64,000 bases of DNA from Closterium sp. NIES-65 (taxonomy: Eukaryota; Streptophyta; Zygnematophyceae; Desmidiales; Closteriaceae). A program made the translations under genes and the position numbers. The notes beneath the pieces were generated by a model. That model made no database searches. It was not told the DNA's origin and saw only the letters and a program-made list of their open reading frames with translations. This document shows, in pieces, positions 35,481 to 46,526 of the stretch; position 1 is the first letter of the stretch, and the number at the start of each line of letters is the position of its first letter. The stretch lies in the NCBI GenBank assembly GCA_948144175.1, contig CANXME010002047.1:2905001-2969000 (forward strand), read 5' to 3'.

Positions 35481-36421
35481 ATGAGGAGCCTGGTACTAGC
35501 AGTTGCTACTTTTCTCATAGTCTTCGCACGCTGCGGCGTAGCAGCTTCCACCAAAACTATTTACTACGACTGTGGTACGCCGTGCAAGAACCCACAGAAC
35601 GCGTCCGATGTCGTTACGGCCTGCGTCGAAGCATGCTCGGTATGTCACTCCAAGATGATTCAGATTCAGACTCACTTCTGCGCGTTCTTGTTTCACCTGC
35701 CAAATGGATCATCACCCAAGGTCGCAGTTTACTTACTCACCCGTTAGCTCCGTGATGGAAAGTGGAGAAGTGGCTCAAATTGCTCATTGCTCTTTGCTCT
35801 CCGTTCAAAGGAAAACTTCTGTGTTCCTTCTTGTGCCTCCCCCCTTCTTGGACCGCATTGGACCTTGATGAACCTCATCGACCACATCATGCATGACATT
35901 ACGATTGGTTGCGGAACTTGCTCCCTGCAGCTGTGCGTTTCGACAAGCAGTGGTTGCAGTTTTAGCTTCAAGCCCATTTGGGTTGATTCGACCAACACCA
36001 CCAATGGTAGCTCTGGTGCGTCTTGCTAAAACCCTGGTTTCTCTCAGTCCTTTTTTCTCCAGCTGTTGTCGGTTAGGAATTGGTGATGCTGGCTTGTGAT
36101 TCCGGTGTACATTATCTGAGGCCTGTGGTGACCCGCTTGCACCCAACTGCTTTATGCGGTGTGCCGTTTCCAAGAATAAAAGCACACTCACTCTGCGCTT
36201 GACGTTCCCCTGTTCTTCTCCTGTCCGCCTCCTGCATCATACCAGGTCAAGTGTACCAGGGAGACCAGTGCAATAGGTCATGCGGTCTTTCGTGGTGGAG
36301 CTGGCTGCTCATTGCCATCTCCATTTTGTTGTCCGTCGTTTTCATCGCACTCTTTATCTACCGCTGCTGCTGCAACAAGACCAATGAGGTTGCCAAAGCT
36401 GCTGACATTGAACAACACTGA
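35481..36421 (+). CDS. Cys-rich single-pass membrane protein of unknown function, copy 1 (3 exons)
   Basis: Model: exons 35481-35639, 35811-36006 and 36246-36421, all GT-AG, giving 176 residues. Residues 1-22 form a signal peptide (MRSLVLAVATFLIVFARCGV). The ectodomain has about a dozen cysteines (YYDCGTPC, ACVEACS, NFCVPSCAS, GCGTCSLQLC, NRSCG) and Asn-glycosylation sequons (NAS, NTT, NRS). A transmembrane helix (WLLIAISILLSVVFIALFIY) is followed by the short tail RCCCNKTNEVAKAADIEQH. It is presumably a plasma-membrane or endomembrane protein with a disulphide-bonded outer part; no family was recognised. The splice phases and a uniform signal-ectodomain-TM layout support the model. The copy at 53346 differs by one residue (Pro here, His there, in CASxLLG). 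Confidence 0.7.
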
Positions 36422-37158
36422 CATTGCTGTTTGGTGACACCATCTTCCTAATCACAGGATGCTAGCACGTGTCTACCGTAGCCCATAGAAATTGAAAATT
36501 GTGCTGCCAAAAGTGTTGATGAGTTGTAGATAATGTAGGCAATGCTAGTGAAATGTTATTGCTGCTGTTCGGGCATAAAACTCAAAACATGGTCGCATGC
36601 AGAAGGATGGAACGGGAAACCATAACACACATGTCACTTTGTTAAGTCTTGCATAACTAGAAATGTATTTCTCTGGTAGCATGTTGCTGTTTATAGAACA
36701 AATGTGTCGCACAGTCCCTGCGCTTTTTTCCGCTCATTACTGACCCTCTCGATTGAGTCGTGATGGTGTCAGACACTTCTCGCAATGCCAAAAGTAGATC
36801 AAACTCAGCTGGTAACCCGATCTCTGTTGTCTTCCACCTTATTCTCGCCCCTCGCATACGTCGTTGGGCATCGTCAGCTGTTCGTTCTCCGTCGCTCGTG
36901 CAAGAGTTCACCTGCAATCTGCGGTTCTCAGCGTGATAATCACTGCCAGCTACTAGCGACGGGTAACCAGTTGACAAGCCAAGCCACTGGCAACCATTAG
37001 CCTTCCACCCACGCCTCTCCTTCCTTCCTGGCACTCCACGAATCTGTACAGATATTTGCTCAGCAGACCAAAAGACCGTCATCAACTTGTGCTCTCAGGA
37101 ACGCCAGTGGCGGACCGCCAGTCGCAGAGCGCCAGTCGCGGAACGCCAGTGGCTAGCG

Positions 37159-37205
37159 ATGGGTGGTCCCGCCTTCGATCTCCTTGCCAACCCGCTGGGA
37201 GCGGT
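37159..37205 (+). pseudogene. First 15 codons of a duplicated MCMBP/ETG1 gene
   Basis: ATGGGTGGTCCCGCCTTCGA and following bases equal the start of the gene at 55024. The duplication then ends and unrelated sequence begins, followed within about 16 bases by the left repeat of the PAT-like element. The whole intergenic promoter region is present, so a truncated transcript is possible. Confidence 0.85.
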
Positions 37206-37220
37206 ATGATGTACAGCAAG

Positions 37221-37384
37221 ATGTAAATTTTTTAAAGTTAAACTTATGAAAAATATGAAGATTGTGATTCAACTAGAAGAGGAGTTTGTTGTAAAGGAGA
37301 CAAACTCCTTTTCATTCCCGCAGGTCTCTCAAACCTGCCACCTAGTCTCATTTGCATTTTCAGATCTCCAATTTGCTTCCCTCC
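37221..37384 (+). repeat. Split direct repeat A1
   Basis: Starts ATGTAAATTTTTTAAAGTTA and ends GCTTCCCTCC, closely matching 49512-49674 (AGGAGTTTGTTGTAAAGGAG versus AGGAGTTTGCTGTAAAGGAG). After this point the two diverge. About 95 unassigned bases follow before copia sequence starts near 37480. Confidence 0.85.
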
Positions 37385-37479
37385 AGCACACTCCCTAAAC
37401 CCCTCCTATGCCTAGAGTTGGGCATGGGAGTACTTTAATCAACGACGTGATCAACGTCAGGTTTTCAACGAAGAAAGGT

Positions 37480-40400
37480 GGAGAGCCCGGCGGCCGCTTC
37501 ACCCTGAAGATCCACATGCCACTGACGATGTTCGCCCCACGAGGGGGAACCGCGTCAACGTAGGTGCCTGTGGACTTCCAGGAAGCCATCTCTGCATCCA
37601 TAGCTGCCTGCCACTGAGAGGAGTAGGGACCCTCTACGGCCTCCGCGTAAGAGCGCGGAGTCGGGATGTCTAGTGCATCCGGGTCTCCCTCAGGACCAAG
37701 CACTACAGACGCGAGATGAGGTGAAGCAGCAGCCAGACACTGTAACTCCTCCTGCCTGTCCTCTAGGACGTCCGTGCCAAGAGCACACTCACCCCCGACG
37801 GACGGAGGACAGACAGACGCAGACTCAGCAACAAGACTAGAAGCGTAGTCTAGACGACAGCGAGCAGCAAAGTCGACGAGCTCAGCGACAAGAGCAGACG
37901 CAGCAGTGGACTCAAAAGAGGGGTCAGTGACGACAGTAGCAAGGAGACGCGTGACAGTAGGACTGACAGCACGAAGGGAGTCCGACTCAGGGTCGGCAAG
38001 CGCGGGAAGAGAGGACTCAGGAGGAGAAGGCAAAGGGGCACGTAGAGGAGCAGTGGACGGACGCAGAGACATGCGGTGTGTGCCAGGGACAGGAGGAGGA
38101 CGCTGACGCGAACCGCGACCACTAGCGCGAGCAGCACGAACAGGCGACGCGGGACGAGACGCAGGCTCACGACGCTCAGCAAGACCTCCAGTAGGACCAG
38201 TGTAAGGAGAGGGAGCAGGCAGTGGGGAGGAAGGCTCCAATAGTGACTGCGACTGGACAGGCTGTGGACACTCTACCAGAGGAGAAAGACCAAGAACCTG
38301 CTGCAGGAGCGGAACGAAGTACGGCCGAGGCCGCGCGGCAGCTCCAGGCTCAGCAGGGACAGCACCAGCACCCTCAGCGGCAGGACCTCCAGTAGCACCA
38401 GCAGCAGAACCACCGCCAGGACAGACAGCTGTAGTCTCAGCACCAACACCTCCAGCAGCTCCAGCTCCAGTAGGACCCGAAGGCCCAGCAGCTCCGGGAC
38501 CGGCGGCACCAGCACCCTCGACGGTCGAAGAAGCTCCAGCTCCAGCGGTACGCCTCCAGCGGCGAGCAAACCACTCGCGCAGCTCCTGTGGAGAGAGGGG
38601 CTCCCGCCGAGACGCAGCACCAGGAGAAACCCCAGGCTCAGCAGCCCCAGACGCAGCACCCCTAGGCTCAGTAGCTCTAGACGTAGCACCCCCAAGCTCA
38701 GCAGCTCCAGACCCAGCACCCCCAGGCTCAGCAGCTCCAGACTCAGCACCCCCCGACTCAGCACCCCCTAGCTCAGCAGCTCCAGGCACAGCACCCCCCG
38801 GCTCAGCACCCCCAGGCTCAGCACCCTCCGCAGTAGCACCCCCAGGCTCGGCACCCCCGCGCACAGCACCCCCAGAGTCAGCACCCCCAGGCTCAGCACC
38901 GGCAGCAGCACCAGAGTCACCAGTAACCTCGACCGGGTCAACTGCGTCTACTTGGGACACACCTGAGGGGGCAGGAACCTGAGGGGGGAGGGGGTCTACC
39001 GGGGGGGGAACCGGCACAAGGAAGTCCGGCGGCGGGGGAAGGGAAGGAGTGCGGTAGGGGAAGAGGCGGTAGAAGGGGACTGACTCGTCGAACGTGACGT
39101 CCTGGGAGGACAGAACACGACGAGAGGAGGGGTGGTAGAACTGCCACCCTGGAGCGTCAGGGGGGAAGCCGAGGAAGACACAGGGAGCAGCACGAGGGGA
39201 CAGCTTGTCCGCAGACAAGTCACGGACAAACGCCCGAGATCCCCAGACACGGAACGCAGACGCATCGCCATCCTTCCCCGTCCACAGCAAGACTGGGGAC
39301 ATCGCAGGCCGAGAGACCCTGGGGTGAAGGTTGAGCTGATGCGCCGCGTACCGAACCGCAAACGGCCACAAAAAATGGGGGGCAGCCGCATGCATCATGG
39401 ACGTACGAGCGACATCCATGACCATGCCAATGCGGCGCTCAGCAATCCCATTTTGCTGTGGAGAGTCCGGAAGCGTGAAGGTCTGGCGGATCCCCCGTGC
39501 ACGTCAGTAGTCTCGCAGAAGGCGAGAGGAGAACTCCCCGCCTCTGTCCGAGTGCAGACGCAGAACAGGAAAGTCCGAGCCGAAGCTCCTCCTGAGCTGG
39601 AGACGAGCCTCGCGGATCCAGTCGATCAGCACCTCAGTGACAGCACCCTTGCTGCGCAAGGGGAGGACTGTGGTGTAACGCGAGTAGTCGTCAACCACCA
39701 ACAGGAAGTAGCGCTCGTGACCCTGCCCACGGACGGGGGCTGGGCCCCACACGTCCATGTGAAGTGTCTGCAGAGGAGCCTCTGTCGGGGGGAACTGGGA
39801 GGAGTGAGGAGCAGCCCGGAGGCGCCCCTCGACACAGGGGACACAGGAAGGTCCTGGCCCCGAAGGAAGGGGAGGGAGAGACTGGGGAAGACCAGAGACA
39901 AGGACACGGGAAGCCATGCTCCGAAGACGGGGCAAGGAGGGGTGGCCCAGACGGTGGTGCCACAGGAGGGTCTCGTGAGACAGGAGGCGACACGAACAGG
40001 GGGCAGACTCAGGGTCAGACCGGGACGCAGCAGCAAACACCTGACCTGACGCAGCTACCTGACCAGACGCAGGGACAGGAGGAGACGTAGTGGTCAGGGT
40101 GTAGAGGCTCGACCCCGGCCAACGTGAGAACGTGGCCAGGTGCCGGCCTGTGCGTGCGTCCGTGCAGTGGGTCACCCGCTGACTCGCAGGAGTGAACTGG
40201 TGAACCCCCGCATCCTGTAGGTCCGCACCACTCACCAAGTTCGTCGAGAACGAGGGAAGGTACAGACCAGACAGGGTGCCCGAGGGGGCAGCCGGACACG
40301 GGAGGACAGTGGAAAAGTGAGAGAGGACAGGACCCCCAGAGGGGTCAGCCAGGGAGACCGCAACCGGCCGGCCAAGCGGCGTGAGGGTGGTGCGGTCACG

Positions 40401-40712
40401 AAAGAAGGAGCGAGAAGCCCCGGAGTCAAGTTTGAAAGTGAGGGAGGACAAAGGCGATGCAGTACCTGAGAGCGCAGTCTCACCAGTACCTGAGAGTGCA
40501 GACGCACTGGCACCTAGAGCAGCAGCCTCACAAGCACCTAGCGCAGCGGTACCAATGCCCGGGTCGGGCGGGAAACACCGGTAACAGTCACCCTCCTCAC
40601 TAATAGTCACAGCATACATAGCAGCAAGGATAGCATCAAAGTCAAGATCAAAGATCGCTACACCAGCCCTAAGAAGCTCATCCCAGCAGGGAATCTCACT
40701 AGCCCCGGGGAA
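37480..40712 (-). pseudogene. Copia pol: protease, integrase, start of RT
   Basis: Protease LDSGASRSFFRDRTTLTPLG; pre-integrase HHRLGHPSLP...CVPCVEG; integrase LHMDVWGPAPV, VVDDYSRYTTVLPL, LRLHSDRGGEFSS, then a TGA around 39509, then NGIAERRIGMVMDVARTSMM (with the third catalytic Glu in IAERR). Next come the integrase C-terminus (GSRAFVRDLSADKLSP, CVFLGFPPDAPGWQFY) and a Gly/Ala/Glu-rich linker of about 150 residues with PGGAE-type repeats. RT begins at DIPTPRSYAEAVEGPYSSQW and is truncated. When intact this polyprotein makes and inserts the cDNA copy. Confidence 0.88.
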
Positions 40713-41987
40713 CTACTGACGCCAGGCGTCCGTCAGGCGGCCAAAGCAGCACTGGGTGGGGTGGGCACCCCCACACTGCTCACCCGCGCGGTCGCCGGAA
40801 CGAAGGACGTAGTCACACGGACCGGCACCCCCACCCCTCTGACGCCGAGTGTACCACTCACGGAGCTGCTGGGGCGGAGGGATGTCCCGCGAACGCTGCT
40901 GCTGCTGCTGCTGCTGCGGGCGCTGACCACCACCACCGCCGCTCCGCTGCTGGGTACCACCCCGACCAGCTCCACCCCCTCCACCACCACCGCCTCCTCC
41001 TCCGCCTCCTCCACCGCCTCCACCGCCACCGCTGCCGCCACCACCACCGCTGCCGCCACCACCGCTGCCTCCGCCGCCGCTGCCACCACTACCACCACCA
41101 CCCCCTCCACCACTCCCGCCGCCACCCCCACTCCCTCCGCCGCCTCCACCGCCTCCACCGCCACCTCCACCGCCCCCTCCAGCTCCACCCACGCCCTTGC
41201 CCCCCTTGCCCTTGCCAGAGCGGCGTCTCCCACTAGGGGCAGACGCCGCGCTGACCGACTCAAGACCAAGCAGGTCGGCAGCAGCAGCAGAGGCAACAGA
41301 GGGCAGCAGGGGGGAAGGAGAGCACCCCTCAAAGATGGGGGTGCGAGGGTCACCACGAGAGGCTCCTACAGCGACGATGCTCTTCTCCGCCGCGAGGAGG
41401 GCCTTCTCGAGGAGGTCGACAGTGAGGGTGGTGGGACAGACTGCGAGAAAGTGGTCCCTGACTACGCGAAGAGAGTCAGGGAGGCGCGCGACTACGTAGT
41501 AGAGAGTGATGTACATGGGGGGGGGGTTCTTGGCGCAGAACTCAGCAGGAAGGGCGGCGCGGTAGCGAGTGTCACTAGTGCGGAGGTGCGTAATGAGGTC
41601 AGCGACAGTGGGAAAGGCAGAGAGGTCAGGAAAGAGGTAGGGAAGAATGAGACGGCTCAGTGCAGCAGTAGCAGGGGAAGAGTAGCGCGCAACTACAGCG
41701 TCGTACAAGGTCTGAGCACTCTTGTACTGACTAAAGTGCGCGCGCTCAGAGGTGGGGAGGTGGCGACGCACAGCAAGACGTGCAGCAGCATCGCGGGTAG
41801 CCCACTGAGAGCGCACATTGGGATCAGCATCAGCAGCAGGGGCAGGAGAGGCGCCAGAAGTGAGGTCAAAGAGAGAAAGGCCGTCTGCTCTATCGCACTA
41901 CAAGAACAGCTGCAAGTCGTCGACCCAGACCTCAAAGTCGATGGCGCGACCCTCAGCGTCAAAAGCTAGGACACTAGGGGTAGCCAT
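40713..41987 (-). pseudogene. Copia gag with Gly-rich tract and unusual Cys/His box
   Basis: 425 codons from ATG 41985-41987. N-terminal FDAEGRAIDFEVWVDDLQLFL, then TAG (41898-41900), then the UBN2-type capsid region (RSQWATRDAAARLAVRRHLP, HFSQYKSAQTLYDAVVARY, LLEKALLAAEKSIVAVGA). A long Gly/Ser tract (about 100 residues) follows. The C-terminus has CDYVLRSGDRAGEQCGGAHP and then TQCCFGRL, a C-x13-C-x3-H-x3-CC arrangement in place of the classical CX2CX4HX4C knuckle. It ends at TAG 40713-40715 in WRQ*FPGASEIP, after which pol continues in the same frame. Confidence 0.88.
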
Positions 41988-42009
41988 GACAGTAGTAGAC
42001 GGTCTCACC

Positions 42010-43060
42010 AGACAGGACGGGTCGGGCAGCGCAGTTGCACAGCAGCACAGCAACACAGCAGCTCAACCGGCTCAGCAGCAACAGCAGCCTCGCAGGACCA
42101 GCGGCCCGGCTCCTCAGGCGGTGCAGGCGGCTCGAGCGGCTCGGGCGGCTCGGGCGGCGCGGGCGGCTCGGGCAGTCAGCGGCACAGGCGGCTCGGGCGG
42201 CTCGGCTCCTCAGCTGCGGAGACGGCTCGGGCGGCTCAGGTCGCACGGCGGCTAGCAGGCGGCGTGGGGGCCGGGACAGCGTCGTGCAGCAGGGACGGGA
42301 GAGCGCGGTCGGGACGGGCGGCACAGGGCGGCTCGGGACCGGATCAGGCGGCGCGCGGGCGGTGAGGGGCCGGGACGGGCTCGCGTGGGCGGCAAGGGGC
42401 CGGGACGGGCACGCGTGGGTGGCTAGGGGCCGGGACGGGCGCTCGAGGGCGGCTAAGGGCCGGGACGGGCTCGCGTGGGCGGCTAGGGGCCGGGACGGGC
42501 GCGCGTGGGTGGCTAGGGGCCGGGACGGGCGGCGCGCAGGCGGCGAGGGGCCGTGACAGGCGGCGCGCGGGCGGCTGTGGGCCTGAACAGGCGGCGCGCG
42601 GGCGGCTGTGGGCCTGAACGGGCGGCGCATGCGCGGCCAGGGGCCTGAACAGGCGGCGCACGAGCGGCTAGGAGCCCTGACGGGCGGCGCGCGGGCGGCT
42701 AGGGGCCTAAATGGGCGGCGCGCTGGCGGCTAGGGGCCTGAACGGGCGGGCGCGCTGGCGGCTAGGGGCCTGAACGGGCAGCGCGCTGGCGGCTAGGGGC
42801 CTGAACGGGCGGGCGCGCTGGCGGCTAGGGGCCTGAACAGGCGGCACGCGAGCGGCTGGGAGCCGGGACGGGCGGCGCACGGGCGGCTAGGTGCCTGAAC
42901 GGGCGGGCGCGGGCGGCTAGGTGCCGAGACGGGCGGTGCGCAGGCGGCAAAGGGCGGCTCACGCGGGCATCTAGGGGGCCGCAGGGCAGGCCAAAAAAGA
43001 GAGAGCTAGGGCTCGGAGCGCGCTCCGGGCCGAAAAAAAAAAAAATTTGAAGGTGGTGGG
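42010..43060 (-). repeat. GC-rich tandem leader of the copia element
   Basis: About 20 copies of a 28-30-base unit (GGCGGCTAGGGGCCGGGACG with GGCGCGCGTG variants; later GGCCTGAACGGGCGGCGCGC) lie between the primer site and gag. Several frames are open by composition only. The same position holds a different GC-rich array in every copia-type element of the window. Confidence 0.88.
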
Positions 43061-43100
43061 CCCTAAGCACAGTTCCCGCGGGGGAACCTGCTCGATACCA

Positions 43101-43235
43101 TGTTTAGAATAGAACGAGAATGAATGAACTATGAATGAAGTGAGTACATATACGAAACCCTAGTTGGGTTGTACCCCCTATGGGATACCCCACTACAGCC
43201 TACACAATAGCATAAGCTATATATATGTTCTGACA
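43101..43235 (-). repeat. 5' LTR of the 37.5-43.2 kb copia element
   Basis: 135 bp. On the minus strand it begins TGTCAGAACATATATATAGC and ends TTCTATTCTAAACA, followed by the primer site. Confidence 0.88.
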
Positions 43236-43398
43236 AACTTCGCTCTTGAAAAACCAAAAAAAAAAAACAAAAAAAAAGGGGGGGGGGGGGGGAGAGAGAG
43301 ACAACCAGAGAAAAGAGAAAAAGGAAAGAGACAAACAGAGAGAAGAAATAGGGGAGAGAGGTGGGCATGTGCGCCCTACACGTCTGCCATGGTCATAG

Positions 43399-43530
43399 TG
43401 TGAAATGAAAGAACACGAATGAATGAACTATGAAATGAGTGAGTACAAGTACCAACCCTCATTGGGTTGTACCCCCTATGGGATACCCCACTATAGCCTA
43501 CACAACACCATAAGCTATAATGTTCTGACA
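43399..43530 (-). repeat. 3' LTR (minus) of the inverted copia pair
   Basis: 132-bp LTR, mirror image of 46395-46526. On the minus strand it reads TGTCAGAACATTATAGCTTA to CATTTCACA. The 160 bases to its left (43236-43398) contain an A-run, a G-run and GA-rich sequence with no gene. Confidence 0.88.
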
Positions 43531-46160
43531 CACCCCCATAGGCAAAGTGGGGGAGAACAAGGGGTCACAAAACCAGTCAAGCAAAGCAAAGCAAAGCTCA
43601 GGGTGGATCACAAAGTCACCACACAGTCCGAGCACAAGGTCAAAGCCACAAGGCCAGTTCACATGCAAGAGGAGACATATATATATAAGGCTTAACAAGC
43701 AAGAGCAGGTATATATACATATATGCAAGAGTACAAGCAAAGTCAAGAGGTGAGCAAGTGAGGTAAGACAGGTACAAGTCCCAGCTGAGTGCAGAAGCGC
43801 TGATGATCACAAGGCGCAAGTGCCTTGGTGAAAACATCAGCAGTGTTGGCCTCAGAGGCCACGTACGCAAGTCGCAACTGACCACGCTGCTGCAGCTCAC
43901 GAGCAAGGAAGTAGCGGAGAGCAATGTGCTTCGTTCTGTGCTCCAAGCGCTGCTCTCGACACAAGGCCAGCATGGCCTTGTTGTCTACGTACAGCACTGG
44001 AGGAGAACGAGGCGGCTCTCCAAGGTCAGTCAGCAGGTAGGTGAGCCACCGAAGCTCCTGTGCAGCCATGGCCTCGGCGTAGATTTCAGCCTCACAACTG
44101 GAGCCGAGAAAAGAAGAGGAGCGAGTAGCCCGCCACGAGACAGAGCCAGAACCAAGACTGAAGGTGTACCTCTGCGACGACCGCTGCGTAGCCTGGTCGT
44201 CAGCCCAAGAAGCGTCCGCGTGCCCAGTGAGGACCACTGGACTCCGCCCTCCAAGCACTAGCCCCATGCCCGACGAACTGCACAAGTAGCGCAATACCCT
44301 CTTCGCTGCAGCCATGTGCTCTGGTCGGTGTCTCCCAGGAGCAACATAGAGTGCAAGAATGCTAAGAGGGTATGCAAGGTCAGGTCAGGTGCAGGTCATC
44401 AGGTATATGAGGCAGCCAACAAGCTCTGGGTACGGGCCACTCGACTCTACGGACTCATCCGAAGGCAGAGCTGAGAGCGAGTGGCGAGTAGCCAGAGGAG
44501 TGGCCTGAGGCGAGGAGTACGTGAAGCCGAAGCGCTGAAGGACCTGCTGCACCATGTGTGACTGAGTCAAGGTAATGGTGCGGCGTGCTCTGTCCCGAGT
44601 GATCTGCAAGCCAAGGTAGCTGCGCAGCTCACCCAGGTCTGTGCACGTGTGTCTCTTCTGTAGCTCGGACTTCACGTAGGCGAGTCCAGCAGTGTCAGCA
44701 GTGGCAAAGACCAAGTCGTCGACGTACACGAGGATGTAGAACAGCGGCAGAGAAGTGTCGATGCGCAGAAACAACGACGGGTCGGCAGTAGAGGGAGCAA
44801 ACCCAAGAGCCGCAAGCGTAGTCTTTAGTGTATCTTCAGTCTTCACTCACGCGGTGCCTGGCGGAGACCGTAGACTGGCCGTCGGAGGCTCCACTGGGTG
44901 CCAGGAGGGAAAGTCCCAGTGAAGCCAGGTGGACGGCGCAGCCAGATCTCCTCGTGCAGGCTTCCCTGCAAGAAAGCAGTGCTGAAGTCAAGAGAGTGAA
45001 GCTCGTAGTTGCGCTGAGCGGCTATGTGCAGCAGCACTCGAAGAGTGGTCATCTTCGGGGTGGGAGAGAAGGTCTGAAAGTAGTCAACTCCCTGCCGCTG
45101 ACTGAAGCCACGAGCGACGTACCGCGCCGTGAAGCCAGGTGGAGAGCCAGGTGGCCGCTTCACCCTGAAGATCCACATGCCACTGACGATGTTCGCCCCA
45201 GGAGGGGGAACCGCATCAACGTAGGTGCCTGTGGACTTCCAGGAAGCCATCTCTGCATCCATAGCTGCCTGCCACTGAGAGGAGTAGGGACCCTCTACAG
45301 CCTCCGCGTAAGAACGTGGAGTAGGGATGTCTAGTGCATCCGGGTCTCCCTCAGGGGCAAGCAGTACAGACGCGAGATGAGGTAAAGCAGCTGCGAGACA
45401 CTGGAACTCCTCCTGCCTATCCTCAAGGACGTCCGTGCCAAGAGCACACTCACCCCCGACGGACGGAGGACAGACAGACACAGACTCAGCAACAAGACTA
45501 GCAGCGTAGTCTAGACGACAGCGAGCAGCAAAGTCGACGAGCTCAGCAACAAGAGCAGACGCAGCAGTGGACTCAAAAGAGGGGTCAGTGACAACAGTAG
45601 CAAGAAGACGCGTGACAGTAGGACTGGCAGCACGAAGAGAGTCCGACTCCGGGTCGGCAAGCGCAGGAAGAGAGGACTCAGGAGAAGAAGGCAAAGGGGC
45701 ACGCAGAGGAGCAGTGGATGGACACAGAGACATCCGGTGCGTGCCAGGGACAGGAGGAGGACGCTGACGCGAACCGCGACCACTAGCACGAGCAGCACGA
45801 ACAGGCGACGCGGGACGAGACGCAGGCTCACGACGCTCAGCAAGACCTCCAGTAGGACCAGTGTAAGGAGAGGGAGCAGGCAGTGGGGAGGCTGGCTCTA
45901 ACAGTGACTGCGACTGGACAGGCGGTGGACACTCTACAGAAGGAGGAAGACCAAGAACCTGCTGCAGGAGCGGAACGAAGTACGGCCGAGGCCGCGTGGG
46001 GACTCCAGCCATAGCAGGGACAGCACCAGCACCCTCAGCGGCAGCACCAGCGCCAACAGCACCTCCAGCGGCAGGACCTCCAGCCGTACCAGCAGCAGGA
46101 CCACCGCTAGGACATACAGCAGCAGTCTCAGCACCAACACCCTCAGCAGCTCCAGCTCAC
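43399..46160 (-). mobile_element. Copia fragment: linker, RT, RNase H and 3' LTR
   Basis: Minus strand. The pol linker starts at 46160, followed by RT (DIPTPRSYAEAVEGPYSSQW, DFSTAFLQGSLHEEIWLRRP, VYVDDLVFATAD), RNase H (VVLTGHADASWADD, SCEAEIYAEAMAAQE, YVDNKAMLAL), a normal stop at 43743-43745 and a 132-bp LTR. Frameshifts occur near 44845 (in the APREWH region) and near 44390, where a small duplication lies in CTRPDL. At 46160 it meets the plus-strand 3' end of a related copy. Confidence 0.85.
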
Positions 46161-46526
46161 TTGCTCACCTCACTTGCTCACCTCTTGACCTTGCTTGTAC
46201 TCTTGCATATATATATACCCGCTCTTGCTTGTTTAGCCTTATATATATGTCTCCTCTTGCATGTGAACTGGCCTTGTGGCCTTGACCTTGTGCTCGGACT
46301 GTGTGGTGACTTTGTGATCCACCCTGAGCTTTGCTTTGCTTTGCTTGACTGGTCTTGTGACCCCCTGTTCTCCCCCACTTTGCCTATGGGGGTGTGTCAG
46401 AACATTATAGCTTATGCTTTTGTGTAGGCTATAGTGGGGTATCCCATAGGGGGTACAACCCATTTAAGGTTAGTACTTGTACTCACTCACTTCATAGTTC
46501 ATTCATTCGTGTTCTTTACTTTCACA
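46161..46526 (+). mobile_element. Inverted copia 3' end with LTR
   Basis: Plus-strand copia 3' untranslated region (CTTGCTCACCTCTTGACCTT onward) and LTR (46395-46526). They form an inverted repeat with 43399-43770. Directly after the LTR the PAT-like RT sequence begins. Confidence 0.85.
46395..46526 (+). repeat. 3' LTR (plus) of the inverted copia pair
   Basis: 132-bp LTR; same length as, and reverse complement of, 43399-43530. The flanks of the two differ (CATAG outside the left one, CGTTC outside the right one), so they are not a simple insertion. Confidence 0.88.

Larger units (their letters stand above)
34403..37205 (+). repeat. 2.8-kb segmental duplication, copy 1
   Basis: Matches 52268-55070 at a constant offset of 17865 with no length change and roughly 15 base differences noticed (about 99.5% identity by eye). 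It begins inside a copia LTR (the last 83 bases of 52212-52350 are present, 34403-34485) and ends after the first 47 bases of the MCMBP/ETG1 coding sequence. It carries a proteasome-ATPase exon relic and a complete copy of the 3-exon membrane-protein gene. Confidence 0.95.
37480..43235 (-). mobile_element. Copia element, 5' LTR to mid-RT, best-preserved pol in the window
   Basis: Minus-strand order: LTR (43101-43235), primer site TGGTATCGAGCAGG, GC-rich tandem leader (42010-43060), gag (41987-40713), and pol in the same frame to about 37480. RT is cut off in VSGMWIFRVKRPPGSP. Only two stops (TAG at the gag-pol border and a TGA in integrase) plus one TAG early in gag interrupt about 4.5 kb of coding frame. 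The 3' half and 3' LTR are absent. Confidence 0.88.

Noticed and set aside
36657..37085. 142-codon minus frame conserved in both duplication copies (also 54522-54950)
   Set aside because: Conservation only reflects the recent duplication. No motif was seen, and it overlaps the MCMBP upstream region.
37206..37222. Possible copia gag remnant between the duplication end and A1
   Set aside because: GATGTACAGCAAGATGT resembles GACGCACAGCAAGACGT of the gag sequence that resumes after B2 and would define the PAT-like insertion site. At 17 bases with three differences it is too short to rely on.
46434..46526. Extension of the PAT-like RT frame upstream through the copia LTR
   Set aside because: The frame is open by chance through the LTR; the protein-like part begins only after 46526.
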